Of a DNA stretch of 55,974 nucleotides, positions 1 through 7,331 are shown in pieces (the first letter of the stretch is position 1; the number at the start of each line of letters is the position of its first letter). The DNA lies in contig JAKFXY010000016.1 of the NCBI GenBank assembly GCA_021731165.1, positions 1 to 55,974 of the forward strand, in the 5' to 3' direction. This DNA comes from Acidobacteriota bacterium (GTDB lineage Bacteria > Acidobacteriota > Vicinamibacteria > Vicinamibacterales > UBA2999). The notes beneath the pieces are model-generated. The model was not told where the DNA came from. It was given only the letters and a program-made list of their open reading frames with translations, and searched no databases. The translations under genes and the position numbers were made by a program.

Positions 1-467
1 TCCCACCGGGCATCGACGCCGAGCTTGCCCTTCCAGCCGTTCCAGCCGTCGCTGCCGGCGTTCCCCGGGCTGCTCACGGGGCCGACCGAGGCGTTGCGGA
101 AGGGCGTCTGCGATACCGGGAATGAGAGGCTTGGCCCGACGCCCGGATACGGTACCTCCATGGGCCGCGCCAGCTTCGGCAGCTCGCCGCGCATCAGGAT
201 GAAGACGCGGTTCGGGCTCTCGGCGAAGATGCTCTGCACCGCGCCCCACGTCCACGCCTCGTGACCCGACAGCTGCGACAGCGGCTTCGGCCAGTCGGCC
301 ACGATCTCATACGGACCTGTCTGGTCCTGGCCACCTTTCTGCCCGGCCACGGCCGCGAACCCTGGTGCCTGGGGCGCCTGTGGCTCTAACGCAGGCGGTC
401 CTGAGAGTTGGAATCCGAGAACGACTCCGAGGATTGCGGTGAGCGTAGCGATCGCGGCGGCCTTCAT
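1..467 (-). CDS. Secreted NHL-type beta-propeller protein, N-terminal part (cut by window edge)
   Basis: About 155 codons are visible; the 3' end lies outside the window. It opens with a signal peptide (MKAAAIATLTAILGVVLG) followed by an Ala/Pro-rich linker. The next block (YEIVADWPKPL, then HEAWTWGAVQSIFAESPNRVF) resembles the region that precedes NHL repeats in secreted acidobacterial beta-propeller proteins. The propeller blades themselves are not in view, so the family is recalled from the N-terminus only. A GAGGAGACACG ribosome site precedes the ATG. That ATG overlaps the stop of the upstream hydrolase gene by four bases (ATGA), so the two are probably translated together. The ligand or reaction is unknown. 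Confidence 0.6.
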   Translation of the reverse strand, partial: MKAAAIATLTAILGVVLGFQLSGPPALEPQAPQAPGFAAVAGQKGGQDQTGPYEIVADWPKPLSQLSGHEAWTWGAVQSIFAESPNRVFILMRGELPKLARPMEVPYPGVGPSLSFPVSQTPFRNASVGPVSSPGNAGSDGWNGWKGKLGVDARW

Positions 468-1384
468 CGTGTCTCCTCGAATGCGACCTGCGCGTCTGCC
501 TTGACCCGCGCTGGGTTTGGTGTCGCATAGCCGGCGTACTTCGCCGGCACCTTCCAACTGCTCGCCACCTCGTCAACGGTCTTGCCGGCTCTCTTGGCGT
601 CTTGCGCGAACTTGACGAAGTCGGCGATGAACTCCGAGTAGAGCTTCAGATCGGCCGGAGTCGTTGTCGTGGGGTTGTGGCCGTTGACGATCGTGTCGAT
701 GTTCGGTGTCGCGGCTGCCTTGGCGACCGTCGCGGAGAACTGGACCGCGCTGCCGCCGTTGTTCATGTCCATGATCGGCATGTCGCGGGTCGGCATCGTG
801 TCGCCCACGTGCATCACGCGCAGGGCGGGGAAGATGACGAAGGTGTCGCCGCCCGTGTGCGCCCGCCCGAAGTAGCGCAGAACGATTTGGTCGGCGCCGC
901 TGCCGAGCGTCAGCGAATCCTTGTAGGTCCTGGTCGGCATGCCGTGGCCGCCGTGCTGCGTGAAGAGATTGGTCTGCGGCCCGGTCTGCAGGCCATAGAC
1001 CGGGTTGGCCTGGCCCATCAGCGTCTTGGTGTTCTCGTGGGTGACGATCTCGATGTTGGCTGGGAACTCGACGTTGCCGCTCACGTGATCGAAGTGAGTG
1101 TGCGTGTTGATGATCCGCGTCACCGGCTTGTTGGTCACCGTCTTGATCTTGTCGAGCAGCGGCTGGCCCCAGCCAGGCAGTTTTGTGTCTACGACCGTGA
1201 TCCCAGTGGCGGTGACGAACACGGCGCTGTTGCCGCCGCCGCCCTTCATCACGTAGAGGTTGTCCCGCACCTTGTCCACTTCGATGACCATCGCGGGCGG
1301 CGCCGCCGGTTGTTGAAATGCCGCCAGCGTCATCGTGAGCGCGCCTACGGCCACGAGCGTGCCGAGCACAATCCGTCTCTTCAT
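464..1384 (-). CDS. Metallo-beta-lactamase-fold hydrolase, exported
   Basis: A protein of 306 residues starting at MKRRIVLGT, with a cleavable signal peptide. An ATG six codons upstream is less likely because TTTGGAGACAACT sits just before this one. The zinc ligands of the superfamily are present: HTHFDH about 95 residues in, AHTGGD near 175, a GD motif near 190 and NGHNP near 236. The overall layout resembles periplasmic MBL hydrolases such as subclass B3 or quinoprotein-relay-like enzymes, but no substrate can be read from the sequence. The stop codon overlaps the start of the NHL-type gene by ATGA, so the two exported proteins form one transcription unit. Confidence 0.85.
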   Translation of the reverse strand: MKRRIVLGTLVAVGALTMTLAAFQQPAAPPAMVIEVDKVRDNLYVMKGGGGNSAVFVTATGITVVDTKLPGWGQPLLDKIKTVTNKPVTRIINTHTHFDHVSGNVEFPANIEIVTHENTKTLMGQANPVYGLQTGPQTNLFTQHGGHGMPTRTYKDSLTLGSGADQIVLRYFGRAHTGGDTFVIFPALRVMHVGDTMPTRDMPIMDMNNGGSAVQFSATVAKAAATPNIDTIVNGHNPTTTTPADLKLYSEFIADFVKFAQDAKRAGKTVDEVASSWKVPAKYAGYATPNPARVKADAQVAFEETR

Positions 1385-1409
1385 AGTTGTCTCCAAACGC
1401 AACGCCGTG

Positions 1410-1415
1410 ATTCTA
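1410..1415 (-). promoter_or_regulatory. Candidate -10 element for the MBL hydrolase
   Basis: On the minus strand TAGAAT lies 26 bases before the ATG at 1384, placing a transcription start near 1403 and leaving a short leader that carries a GGAG ribosome site. No convincing -35 is seen. Based on pattern only. Confidence 0.35.
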
Positions 1416-1461
1416 CAGGAAGGCCGCCTCCGTGCCCCTAGTTCTTCGACTCTTGCTCGGG

Positions 1462-1487
1462 ACGCCCCGAGGGACGTCGAGGGGCGT
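1462..1487. terminator. Hairpin downstream of the 1508-1846 gene
   Basis: ACGCCCC at 1462-1468 pairs with GGGGCGT at 1481-1487, giving a 7-bp GC stem with a 12-base loop. It lies about 20 bases beyond the stop of the minus-strand gene at 1508. There is no U-tract, so it is only a weak terminator candidate. Confidence 0.3.
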
Positions 1488-1507
1488 GGCCCGCTGGCAC
1501 GGAAGCG

Positions 1508-1846
1508 CTAGTCGTATGCGGGCTCGTCGTCACGAAGGCGGTCAAGATTCAGGTAGATCGGCCCCGCGCCAAGCACCGAGGCGATGGCATAGGTGCCCCA
1601 TCCGGCGCGGTTGACGGCGGCAAAGCGGGCGTGCTCCCCCGGCTGCAGTACCAGCTCGACCTTCTTCCAGATCAGGGTGTTGTGGACGCGCAGAAGGTGG
1701 GGGCCGGGTTCGACGTCCCGGCTCACAGACTCGCCGAAACGAATGATGGCCAGCTCCTGCCCGTCGAGCGCGACGAACAACTCCCGCTGCCCGATGTCGT
1801 TCGGCGCATTTCGAGTCACGGTAATGCGGGCTTTTGCGACTTCCAT
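1508..1846 (-). CDS. Small conserved-looking hypothetical protein
   Basis: A protein of 112 residues of unknown function. It has no signal peptide and is rich in alternating beta-type stretches (FVALDGQELAIIRFGE, then PGPHLLRVHNTL), which suggests a small beta-sandwich of PEGA or Ig-like type. A Gly/Ala-rich hydrophobic stretch (residues about 82-98) follows, ending in a charged tail. The start is an ATG only 24 bp from the divergent Nramp-like gene. A TATTCT hexamer (1864-1859, minus) would give a transcript with only a few bases of leader. No Shine-Dalgarno sequence is visible. I do not recognise the family with confidence. Confidence 0.6.
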   Translation of the reverse strand: MEVAKARITVTRNAPNDIGQRELFVALDGQELAIIRFGESVSRDVEPGPHLLRVHNTLIWKKVELVLQPGEHARFAAVNRAGWGTYAIASVLGAGPIYLNLDRLRDDEPAYD

Positions 1847-1870
1847 GGATTGCGCATAAGAATACCCGCG

Positions 1871-3061
1871 ATGAAGATTTCAGATCTTGGCCCTGGCCTC
1901 CTCCTTGCCGCCACCGGGATCGGCGTCGGCGACATGGTCTCGGCCACGATTGCCGGCGCCCAGTATGGGATGACGCTGCTCTGGGCGCTGGCGGCCGGGG
2001 TCATTATCAAGTTCGCCATCACCGAAGGGAGCGCGCGGTGGCAGCTCGCCACCGGCGCCACGCTCGTGGAAGGATGGCGGGATCATCTCCCGCGCGGGAT
2101 GCTCCTCGCCTTCTTCATCTACTTCGTCATCTGGAGCTACATGGTGTCGAGCGCGCTGGTGGCCGCGAGTGCCCTGGTACCTGCCGCCGTGGTGCCCTCG
2201 GTGCCTCTGCCGTACTGGGGCGCACTTCATGCGGTCGTGGCATTCATCCTCGTGTACTTCGGGCGCTACGAGCGATTCCTCGCGGTCATCAAATGGTTCA
2301 TCGGACTGAAGCTCGTCGCGGTGATTGCCTCCGCCCTCCTGATCGTGCTCTGGTCTGGAGCCGACTGGTCGGCGGCCGCCGCCCGAGAGCCATTCTCCAC
2401 CTCCTACACGCTCTCGCTCATCGGTGGCGTCGGCGGCACGGTCACGCTGCTCTCCTACGGCTACTGGATGCGCGAGGAGGGATGGGCGGGAAAGGAACGC
2501 CTGCCCACGGCACACGCCGACCTTACCGTGTCCTTCGCGCTGGTCTTCGTGTTCTCGCTCGCCATGATGTTCCTCTCCACGCAGATTACGTGGGAGGGGG
2601 CGATCCTCGACGCGGGGCCGAGGATCTGCCTGCAGCTCGCCGATCGCATCGGCGCCGAGATCGGGCCGATAGGCCGCGGCGTGTTCCTGCTGGGCTTCTG
2701 GGGTGCCGCGTTCGGATCGGTGCTTGGCGTCTGGCACGGCGTGCCGTTTCTGTTCGACGACTTCGTTCACCTCTGGCAGCGGCGGAAGCCGGGCGGGCAG
2801 CAGGGTAGGGCGTATCGAAGCTGGGCGCTGTATCTCACGTTGGCATCGATCTCGGCGCTCCTGATTCAGCGCCCCGTCTGGATGGTGTTCATGTACACGC
2901 TCGTCGGGTCGATGTTCTTTCCGTTTGTGGTCGCCACGCTCCTCTATCTCAATAACTCCACGCTCATGCCGGCCGGCACGCGCAGCGGCGTGCGAATCAA
3001 CACGATCCTCGGCTCGGCGCTGGCCCTTTACGCCTACCTGGCCGTGCGCGCGTTCGCCTAG
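1871..3061 (+). CDS. Nramp-related divalent metal transporter homologue
   Basis: A protein of 396 residues with about 11 hydrophobic segments, starting MKISDLGPGLLLAATGIGVGD; the reading frame stays open upstream but that part looks non-coding. The segment spacing and the first-helix glycine-rich motif resemble the Nramp (MntH) superfamily. The canonical metal-binding motifs are not present as such: the first helix has GIGVGDMVSAT instead of DPGN. The region where the sixth helix would carry MPH reads GVWHGVPFLFDD. It is probably a distant subfamily with different ion selectivity. The start lies 24 bp from the divergent small gene, so both promoters must be extremely short or lie inside the genes. 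Confidence 0.75.
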   Translation: MKISDLGPGLLLAATGIGVGDMVSATIAGAQYGMTLLWALAAGVIIKFAITEGSARWQLATGATLVEGWRDHLPRGMLLAFFIYFVIWSYMVSSALVAASALVPAAVVPSVPLPYWGALHAVVAFILVYFGRYERFLAVIKWFIGLKLVAVIASALLIVLWSGADWSAAAAREPFSTSYTLSLIGGVGGTVTLLSYGYWMREEGWAGKERLPTAHADLTVSFALVFVFSLAMMFLSTQITWEGAILDAGPRICLQLADRIGAEIGPIGRGVFLLGFWGAAFGSVLGVWHGVPFLFDDFVHLWQRRKPGGQQGRAYRSWALYLTLASISALLIQRPVWMVFMYTLVGSMFFPFVVATLLYLNNSTLMPAGTRSGVRINTILGSALALYAYLAVRAFA

Positions 3062-3064
3062 GGA

Positions 3065-3105
3065 CGCCACGGAGACACGGAGAAGGCCTCTGTGTCTCCG
3101 TGGCG
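3065..3105. repeat. GGAGACAC/GTGTCTCC hairpin repeat, copy 1
   Basis: CGCCACGGAGACAC (3065-3078) is perfectly inverted at 3092-3105. Four further pairs, one of them G-U, extend the stem inward to about 18 bp. It starts four bases after the Nramp-like stop codon and ends 26 bases before ilvA. A related hairpin occurs at 34660-34708. This kind of sequence is a well-known dispersed intergenic repeat in acidobacterial genomes and may also act as a terminator or mRNA 3' stabiliser. Confidence 0.75.
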
Positions 3106-3131
3106 CTCTTTGGGTAGACTGACATGTCCCC

Positions 3132-4676
3132 GTGAATCCAATCCTGACCACGCTCCTTCACAACGTCCTGACCAGCCGCGTGTACGATGTGGCCCGGGAA
3201 ACGCCGCTCGACCCGGCCGCTTCGCTCTCGCGCCGGCTCGGTCGCACGGTGCTCTTCAAGCGCGAGGATCTGCAGCCGGTCTTCAGCTTCAAGCTGCGCG
3301 GCGCCTACAACAAGATCGCGCACTTGACCGCCGAGGAGCGCCGCAAGGGTGTCATCACGTCGAGCGCAGGCAACCATGCCCAGGGCGTGGCCTTCTCGGC
3401 GCGTAAGCTCGGGCTCCGCGCGGTGATCGTCATGCCGCAGACCACACCGACGATTAAGGTGGAGGCCGTGAAGGGCATGGGGGCCGAGGTCGTGCTGGCC
3501 GGTGACAGCTACTTCGAGGCGGCAGCGGTGTGCCGGAGCCTTGTGGCTGACACCGGGATGACGTTCATCCACCCGTTCGACGATCCGCTCGTGATCGCGG
3601 GGCAGGGGACGATCGGCGCGGAGATCCTGCGCCACAGCCAGGAGACGCTCTCGGCGGTCTTCGTGCCGGTGGGCGGAGGCGGATTGATCGCGGGCATTGC
3701 CGGCTACATCAAGGCCCTGCGGCCCGAGGTGCGGATCGTCGGCGTCGAGCCGTTCGAGGCCGACGCGATGTACCGATCGATGGCGGCGGGCGAACGCGTC
3801 CGGCTCGACCATGTCGGCTTGTTTGCGGACGGCGTGGCCGTGCGAGAGGTCGGCGAGCTGACGTTCCCGATCGTGCGCGAGACGGTGGACGAGATCGTCC
3901 GCGTCAGCAACGACGAGATCTGCGGCGCCATCAAGGACATCTTCGACGACACGCGCTCGATCATGGAGCCGGCCGGCGCGCTGGCCGTGGCGGGGTTGAA
4001 ATCGTGGGTCGAGCGCGCGGGCGGGAGCACGGGAGGAGGCGCGGGCGTGTCCGACGGTGCACTCGTGGCCGTGCTGAGCGGCGCCAACATGAACTTCGAT
4101 CGGTTGCGCTTCGTGGCGGAACGGGCGGAGGTTGGCGAGGCGCGCGAAGCACTGCTGGCGGTCACGATTCCCGAGCGCCCTGGCGCTTTCCGCGAGTTCT
4201 GCGCCGAGCTCGGCCGCCGCGTCGTCACTGAATTCAACTACCGCCTGGCCGGCCGGCAGCAGGCGCACATCTTCGTGGGGCTCGCCACCGAGTCACGCCA
4301 GGATGGCTTGGCGCTCGCCGCCCTGCTCAACTCACGCGGCTACGAGACGGTGGATCTCACCGACAACGAGATGGCCAAACTGCACGTACGCCACATGGTC
4401 GGCGGCCGTGCTCCCGACGTACGCCACGAGCGGCTCTGCCGCTTCGAGTTTCCCGAGCGTCCGGGAGCCCTGACCGGCTTTCTCGACAAGCTCGCCGGCC
4501 GCTGGAACATCAGCCTCTTCCACTACCGCAACCATGGCGCCGACTTCGGCCGAGTTCTCGCCGGTATCGAAGTGGAAGACCCGGATCTCCCGGCCTTCAA
4601 GGCTTTCCTCGACGCCCTCGGCTATCCCTACGTCGTCGAGGACGACAACCCGGCCTACCGGTACTTTCTCTCGTAA
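3132..4676 (+). CDS. ilvA: Threonine ammonia-lyase (threonine deaminase), biosynthetic
   Basis: A protein of 514 residues, the full length of the biosynthetic allosteric form. It converts threonine to 2-oxobutanoate, the first step toward isoleucine. The PLP lysine is K54 in SFKLRGA, and the phosphate-binding glycine loop is VPVGGGGL near residue 180. Two C-terminal ACT-like regulatory modules are visible, starting near 343 (IPERPGAF) and 436 (FPERPGAL), so feedback control by isoleucine is expected. The start is GTG with no Shine-Dalgarno; a TAGACT hexamer at 3115-3120 would leave about five leader bases. It stands alone rather than with other ilv genes, and is convergent with the cytochrome c gene. 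Confidence 0.93.
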   Translation: MNPILTTLLHNVLTSRVYDVARETPLDPAASLSRRLGRTVLFKREDLQPVFSFKLRGAYNKIAHLTAEERRKGVITSSAGNHAQGVAFSARKLGLRAVIVMPQTTPTIKVEAVKGMGAEVVLAGDSYFEAAAVCRSLVADTGMTFIHPFDDPLVIAGQGTIGAEILRHSQETLSAVFVPVGGGGLIAGIAGYIKALRPEVRIVGVEPFEADAMYRSMAAGERVRLDHVGLFADGVAVREVGELTFPIVRETVDEIVRVSNDEICGAIKDIFDDTRSIMEPAGALAVAGLKSWVERAGGSTGGGAGVSDGALVAVLSGANMNFDRLRFVAERAEVGEAREALLAVTIPERPGAFREFCAELGRRVVTEFNYRLAGRQQAHIFVGLATESRQDGLALAALLNSRGYETVDLTDNEMAKLHVRHMVGGRAPDVRHERLCRFEFPERPGALTGFLDKLAGRWNISLFHYRNHGADFGRVLAGIEVEDPDLPAFKAFLDALGYPYVVEDDNPAYRYFLS

Positions 4677-4710
4677 CCACGGCTGCTCGCGTAGCTCCCG
4701 CGCGCGCCGA

Positions 4711-5181
4711 TCAGGATCCCGAGCGCATGAAGGCGATGACGTCCGCCGCATCCTGCGTCGTCATGCGGAAGCGCGGCATGGGAGGCTTGAGCGGCGTACC
4801 GTCGCGGCCGATCGATCCTTCGGTGAGCAGCCGCAGCGCCATGGCGTCGGTGTAGCCCGCGAGCCCCTTGTTTCGCGGCACGCGTGTCGCCCACGCCTGG
4901 CTCCATGCGGGCGGGATGAATGGGATCGACGCGCCCTGGTACCGCTCGGCGTCGATGATGTTGCCTTCCCGGTCGCGTCCGGAATGGCACTCCACGCACA
5001 TCGCCACTCGCTCGGCGATGTAGCGGCCATGCTCCACGTTGCCCGGCGGCAACACCACGGCGCGCGGTGGCGTGGCTGCCGCCGCGGGCGGCGATTGCGC
5101 GGCCGCCCTCGCGAACAAGGCCATCAACAGAACCCCGGCGACGGACAACAGGCGCGAACCTCGAATCGATCGTGATCTCAT
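4711..5181 (-). CDS. Secreted monohaem cytochrome c
   Basis: A protein of 156 residues with a signal peptide (basic start, then LLSVAGVLLMALFA, cleavage near AAAQS). It has one CXXCH haem site, CVECH at 62-66. A candidate axial methionine lies in PPMPRFRM near 134-140, followed by the short C-terminal helix typical of class I cytochromes (DAADVIAFMRS). It should sit in the periplasm and carry electrons, but its partner is not evident: neighbours are tadA (divergent) and ilvA (convergent). The ATG at 5181 faces tadA across about 60 bp. Confidence 0.85.
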   Translation of the reverse strand: MRSRSIRGSRLLSVAGVLLMALFARAAAQSPPAAAATPPRAVVLPPGNVEHGRYIAERVAMCVECHSGRDREGNIIDAERYQGASIPFIPPAWSQAWATRVPRNKGLAGYTDAMALRLLTEGSIGRDGTPLKPPMPRFRMTTQDAADVIAFMRSGS

Positions 5182-5243
5182 AAGTGGATTATTACGTACG
5201 CGCGAGCGTAGGCAGTCGGGTACCCTTGGCTTTCAACCTGCGC

Positions 5244-5696
5244 ATGACCCACGAAGTCTTCATGACCGCCGCGCTCGACGAGGCGCGCCGAGGTCTCGCG
5301 GCCGGCGAGGTGCCGGTTGGCGCAGTGCTTGTTCTCGACGGAACGATCGTCGCTCGGGCGTTCAACCAGCCTATCGGGACCGTCGATCCCACGGCCCATG
5401 CCGAGGTGCTCGTTCTGCGTGAGGCCGCGCGGACGATCGGCAACTATCGGCTCACCGGCGCCGTCGTCTACGTCACCGTCGAGCCGTGCCTGATGTGCGT
5501 CGGCGCGCTGGTGCACGCCCGGGTGCGTGAAGTCGTGTACGGTGCCGCGGAGCCGCGGGCGGGGGCCCTGATTTCCGCCGTCAGGGCGCTCGACATCCCG
5601 GGCCTCAATCACCAGTTCGCCGTCACGGCCGGGGTGCTCGAGGAGCCGTGCCGTGACCTCATGGTGCGGTTCTTCAAGGAGAAGCGACGCGCCTGA
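5244..5696 (+). CDS. tadA: tRNA-specific adenosine deaminase
   Basis: A protein of 150 residues that deaminates A34 to inosine in tRNA-Arg(ACG). The zinc ligands and catalytic glutamate are in HAE (52-54) and PCLMC (81-85), with the usual deaminase core between. I chose the ATG giving MTHEVFMTAALDEA because it fits the family length. A GTG 60 bases upstream would leave only two bases to the divergent cytochrome gene and adds residues unlike TadA. It ends three bases from the convergent TPR-like gene. Confidence 0.92.
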   Translation: MTHEVFMTAALDEARRGLAAGEVPVGAVLVLDGTIVARAFNQPIGTVDPTAHAEVLVLREAARTIGNYRLTGAVVYVTVEPCLMCVGALVHARVREVVYGAAEPRAGALISAVRALDIPGLNHQFAVTAGVLEEPCRDLMVRFFKEKRRA

Positions 5697-5699
5697 CGC

Positions 5700-6509
5700 T
5701 CAGCGTCCTGCCGGCGTGTCGTGCAGCGCGAGGAACTTGCGCAGCTCCTCGTTGTCGGGGAAGTCGTAGGCCAGGCCTCGCGCCGTGGACACGGCGCCGC
5801 CGATGTCCTTCTCCCTCACTTGCATATCCCAGAGCGCGAACCCTGCTTCGGCGCGGCTGAACGGGTCGCCTTCGATCGTGGCCGCTTCCCGTACAGCCGA
5901 TACTCCCTTCTTCTTGTTACCGCCGCCGAGCAGCCAGCGCGTGCCCCTCGGCACGCGCGCACCGACGATGTAGTCGATCCAGGCGCGGGCGACGCGGGCG
6001 CGGATGTGCGCCGGATCCTGCTTGAGCACCTTGTCGAGCGACTTTCGCGCTTCCCAGTACTCGCTCCAGCCCGTCTTGCGACCGAGCGTGCCGAGCTGCA
6101 GCCACACGTAGTTCAAGTCGAGCTTGCCGAGCATGAAGAGCGCATCCGTATCGCTGGGTGCGGCCATGAGTTTCGCGCGGGCAGCGACCTGGCCCTTGGC
6201 AATGTCGGCGAGGAACGTGGGCATCAGTTCCTGGCAGACCGCGCACAGCGGCCAGGCCTTGTCTTTGTCCGCCGGTTCGCCGAACGCCCGCTTGATCTGA
6301 AAGAGCAGCGCCGAGGTCCGCAGCTCGCAAGCGGCCAGGTCCACGGTTTCCGTAACGCACCCGTCGGCGGTCGCTTCGGCAGCGGCTTGGTAGCGTCCGT
6401 TGTAGAAGAGCCGTTGAGCCTCCTCGATCGTGGGCGTTTCGGCGGAGGCCGGCGCAAGGGCTCCGAGAGTGATAGCGGTTGCAGCGAGCATGACGAACGG
6501 GATTCGCAT
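5700..6509 (-). CDS. Secreted TPR-like protein of unknown function
   Basis: A protein of 269 residues with a clear signal peptide (MRIPFVMLAATAITLGALAP, cleavage after ASA). The mature part is alpha-helical with TPR-like helix pairs (EEAQRLFYNGRYQAAAEA, later KSLDKVLKQDPAHIRARV), two cysteine pairs in the first half and a lysine-rich turn (GGGNKKKG) near 196. Such exported TPR proteins usually scaffold envelope complexes; no specific partner is visible. It sits alone, convergent with tadA, with the tRNA-Ser promoter region behind its start. Confidence 0.7.
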   Translation of the reverse strand: MRIPFVMLAATAITLGALAPASAETPTIEEAQRLFYNGRYQAAAEATADGCVTETVDLAACELRTSALLFQIKRAFGEPADKDKAWPLCAVCQELMPTFLADIAKGQVAARAKLMAAPSDTDALFMLGKLDLNYVWLQLGTLGRKTGWSEYWEARKSLDKVLKQDPAHIRARVARAWIDYIVGARVPRGTRWLLGGGNKKKGVSAVREAATIEGDPFSRAEAGFALWDMQVREKDIGGAVSTARGLAYDFPDNEELRKFLALHDTPAGR

Positions 6510-6574
6510 TGGGTGCTACGAAGGTACATCCTGCGGGGCCTCCGTGCGCGTGCGGCCCTGGGGACGCACGACGT

Positions 6575-6580
6575 TATAAT
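6575..6580 (+). promoter_or_regulatory. Consensus -10 (TATAAT) upstream of tRNA-Ser
   Basis: A perfect TATAAT lies 58 bases before the tRNA 5' end, predicting a start near 6587 and a 50-base leader removed by RNase P. It is AT-rich in otherwise GC-rich sequence. No clear -35 hexamer is visible at 17 bp. Confidence 0.55.
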
Positions 6581-6638
6581 GGAGTGTTCTTGCACCGGGG
6601 CGGGTTCTGTCCGAGCGACTCGCCGATGCGCAACGACC

Positions 6639-6729
6639 GGAGAGGTACCGAAGTGGTCGTAACGGGGGCGCCTCGAAAGCGTCTTGTCGGGTAACCGGCA
6701 CGGGGGTTCGAATCCCTCCCTCTCCGCCA
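6639..6729 (+). tRNA. tRNA-Ser (anticodon CGA), CCA encoded
   Basis: Folded by hand. The acceptor stem is GGAGAGG with CCUCUCC. The D stem is CCG/CGG. The anticodon stem is 6667-6671 with 6679-6683, and the anticodon CGA is at 6674-6676, reading UCG. The long class II variable arm has a six-pair stem around GUAA, as expected for serine. The T arm is GGGGG-UUCGAAU-CCCUC, with discriminator G and an encoded CCA at 6727-6729. The last 21 bases recur at 7735-7755 as a fragment, marking this gene as the target of a site-specific integration. Confidence 0.95.
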
Positions 6730-6756
6730 TCCTTCGCTCACGCGAGCTCATGCCGA
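6709..6756 (+). repeat. Left direct repeat (attL-like), tRNA tail plus flank
   Basis: It covers the 3' half of the T arm, the acceptor strand, CCA and 27 following bases. Compared with 7735-7782 it differs at 6720 (C versus G) and 6751 (T versus C). The acceptor difference is compatible with the intact tRNA here (C pairs with G), whereas the orphan copy would not pair. Confidence 0.85.
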
Positions 6757-6911
6757 TTCGCCGAAGCACGAAAGACCCCGCCGTTTACCTGTACTATCGC
6801 CAGGAGGACGGCCGGTTTTGTTGCGTTGTCGCCAAGCATCTGAACGGCGATGGATTCATCGTCACGGCGTATCTGACTGACAAGATCAAAGCTGGCGAGG
6901 TGGTCGTATGA
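6750..6911 (+). CDS. DUF4258-like protein, probably lacking its N-terminal half
   Basis: A protein of 53 residues from the ATG inside the left repeat. The block DPAVYLYYRQEDGRF, then CVVAKHLNGDGFIVTAYLTDKIKAGE, resembles the C-terminal half of DUF4258 proteins (a RelE/HigB-like small toxin-type fold). In that family about 30-40 further residues normally precede this. Here they would fall inside the tRNA, and the reading frame simply runs back through it, so the gene looks cut at the recombination junction. It overlaps the next gene by ATGA, the usual toxin-antitoxin-like arrangement. Family assignment is from recall of the motif. Confidence 0.65.
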   Translation: MPIRRSTKDPAVYLYYRQEDGRFCCVVAKHLNGDGFIVTAYLTDKIKAGEVVV

Positions 6912-7126
6912 AGCCTATCAAAGTGTTCTTCGACAGAGTCGGCAACACGCTCAACGTCTGGTTCGACGATCCCGAGAAGGAGCACGTCTCCGAGGAGACA
7001 TCGGAGGAGGTCGTGCTCGTCAAGGACAAGGACGGGAAGGTGATCGGGTTTGAAGTCCTGAACTATCTTTCGGCGAACGAGGCCAGGGATGTGACGGTCG
7101 TGCCTGTCGAGGCCGCGGTCATCTGA
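6908..7126 (+). CDS. DUF2283-type small protein, antitoxin-like
   Basis: A protein of 72 residues starting MKPIKVFFDRVGNTLNVWFDD. The layout is that of DUF2283 proteins: an N-terminal strand pair with an N-x-L-x-V-W/I pattern, a central acidic turn (EETSEEVVLVKDKDG) and a closing GFEVLNY motif. Members of this family commonly follow DUF4258 or similar small genes and are thought to be antitoxins. Translation is coupled to the upstream gene by ATGA. Very acidic overall, as antitoxins often are. Confidence 0.75.
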   Translation: MKPIKVFFDRVGNTLNVWFDDPEKEHVSEETSEEVVLVKDKDGKVIGFEVLNYLSANEARDVTVVPVEAAVI

Positions 7127-7148
7127 ACGGCCGTCGCAGGATTCGACC

Positions 7149-7331
7149 TTGGAACCCGAACCGAAGAAGGACATCAGCCGCATCATGCGCGAGCAGCGGC
7201 ACGTGATCGACGAAGCGCTCCAGCGGGGCATTCGACAAGCCATGCTTCGACACAAGGCAGCCGGACTCCCGGTTGTTATTGAACGCGATGGCAAGATCGA
7301 GTGGGTCAAGCCGGAAGACCTCGGCTACTAG
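7149..7331 (+). CDS. Small helical protein, possible third member of the cassette
   Basis: A protein of 60 residues from a TTG, or 48 from the ATG at 7185. The core ends in an amphipathic helix (EALQRGIRQAMLRHKAAG) and a short hairpin (PVVIERDGKIEWVKPEDL). Short proteins of this pattern are frequent in bacteria next to toxin-antitoxin genes; their role is unknown to me. It starts 22 bases after the DUF2283-like stop on the same strand, so it is probably cotranscribed. Confidence 0.6.
   Translation: MEPEPKKDISRIMREQRHVIDEALQRGIRQAMLRHKAAGLPVVIERDGKIEWVKPEDLGY

Noticed and set aside
1880-3151. Long open frame antisense to the Nramp-like gene
   Set aside because: Arg/Glu/His-rich translation without any fold-like pattern; an effect of high GC on the opposite strand of a real gene.
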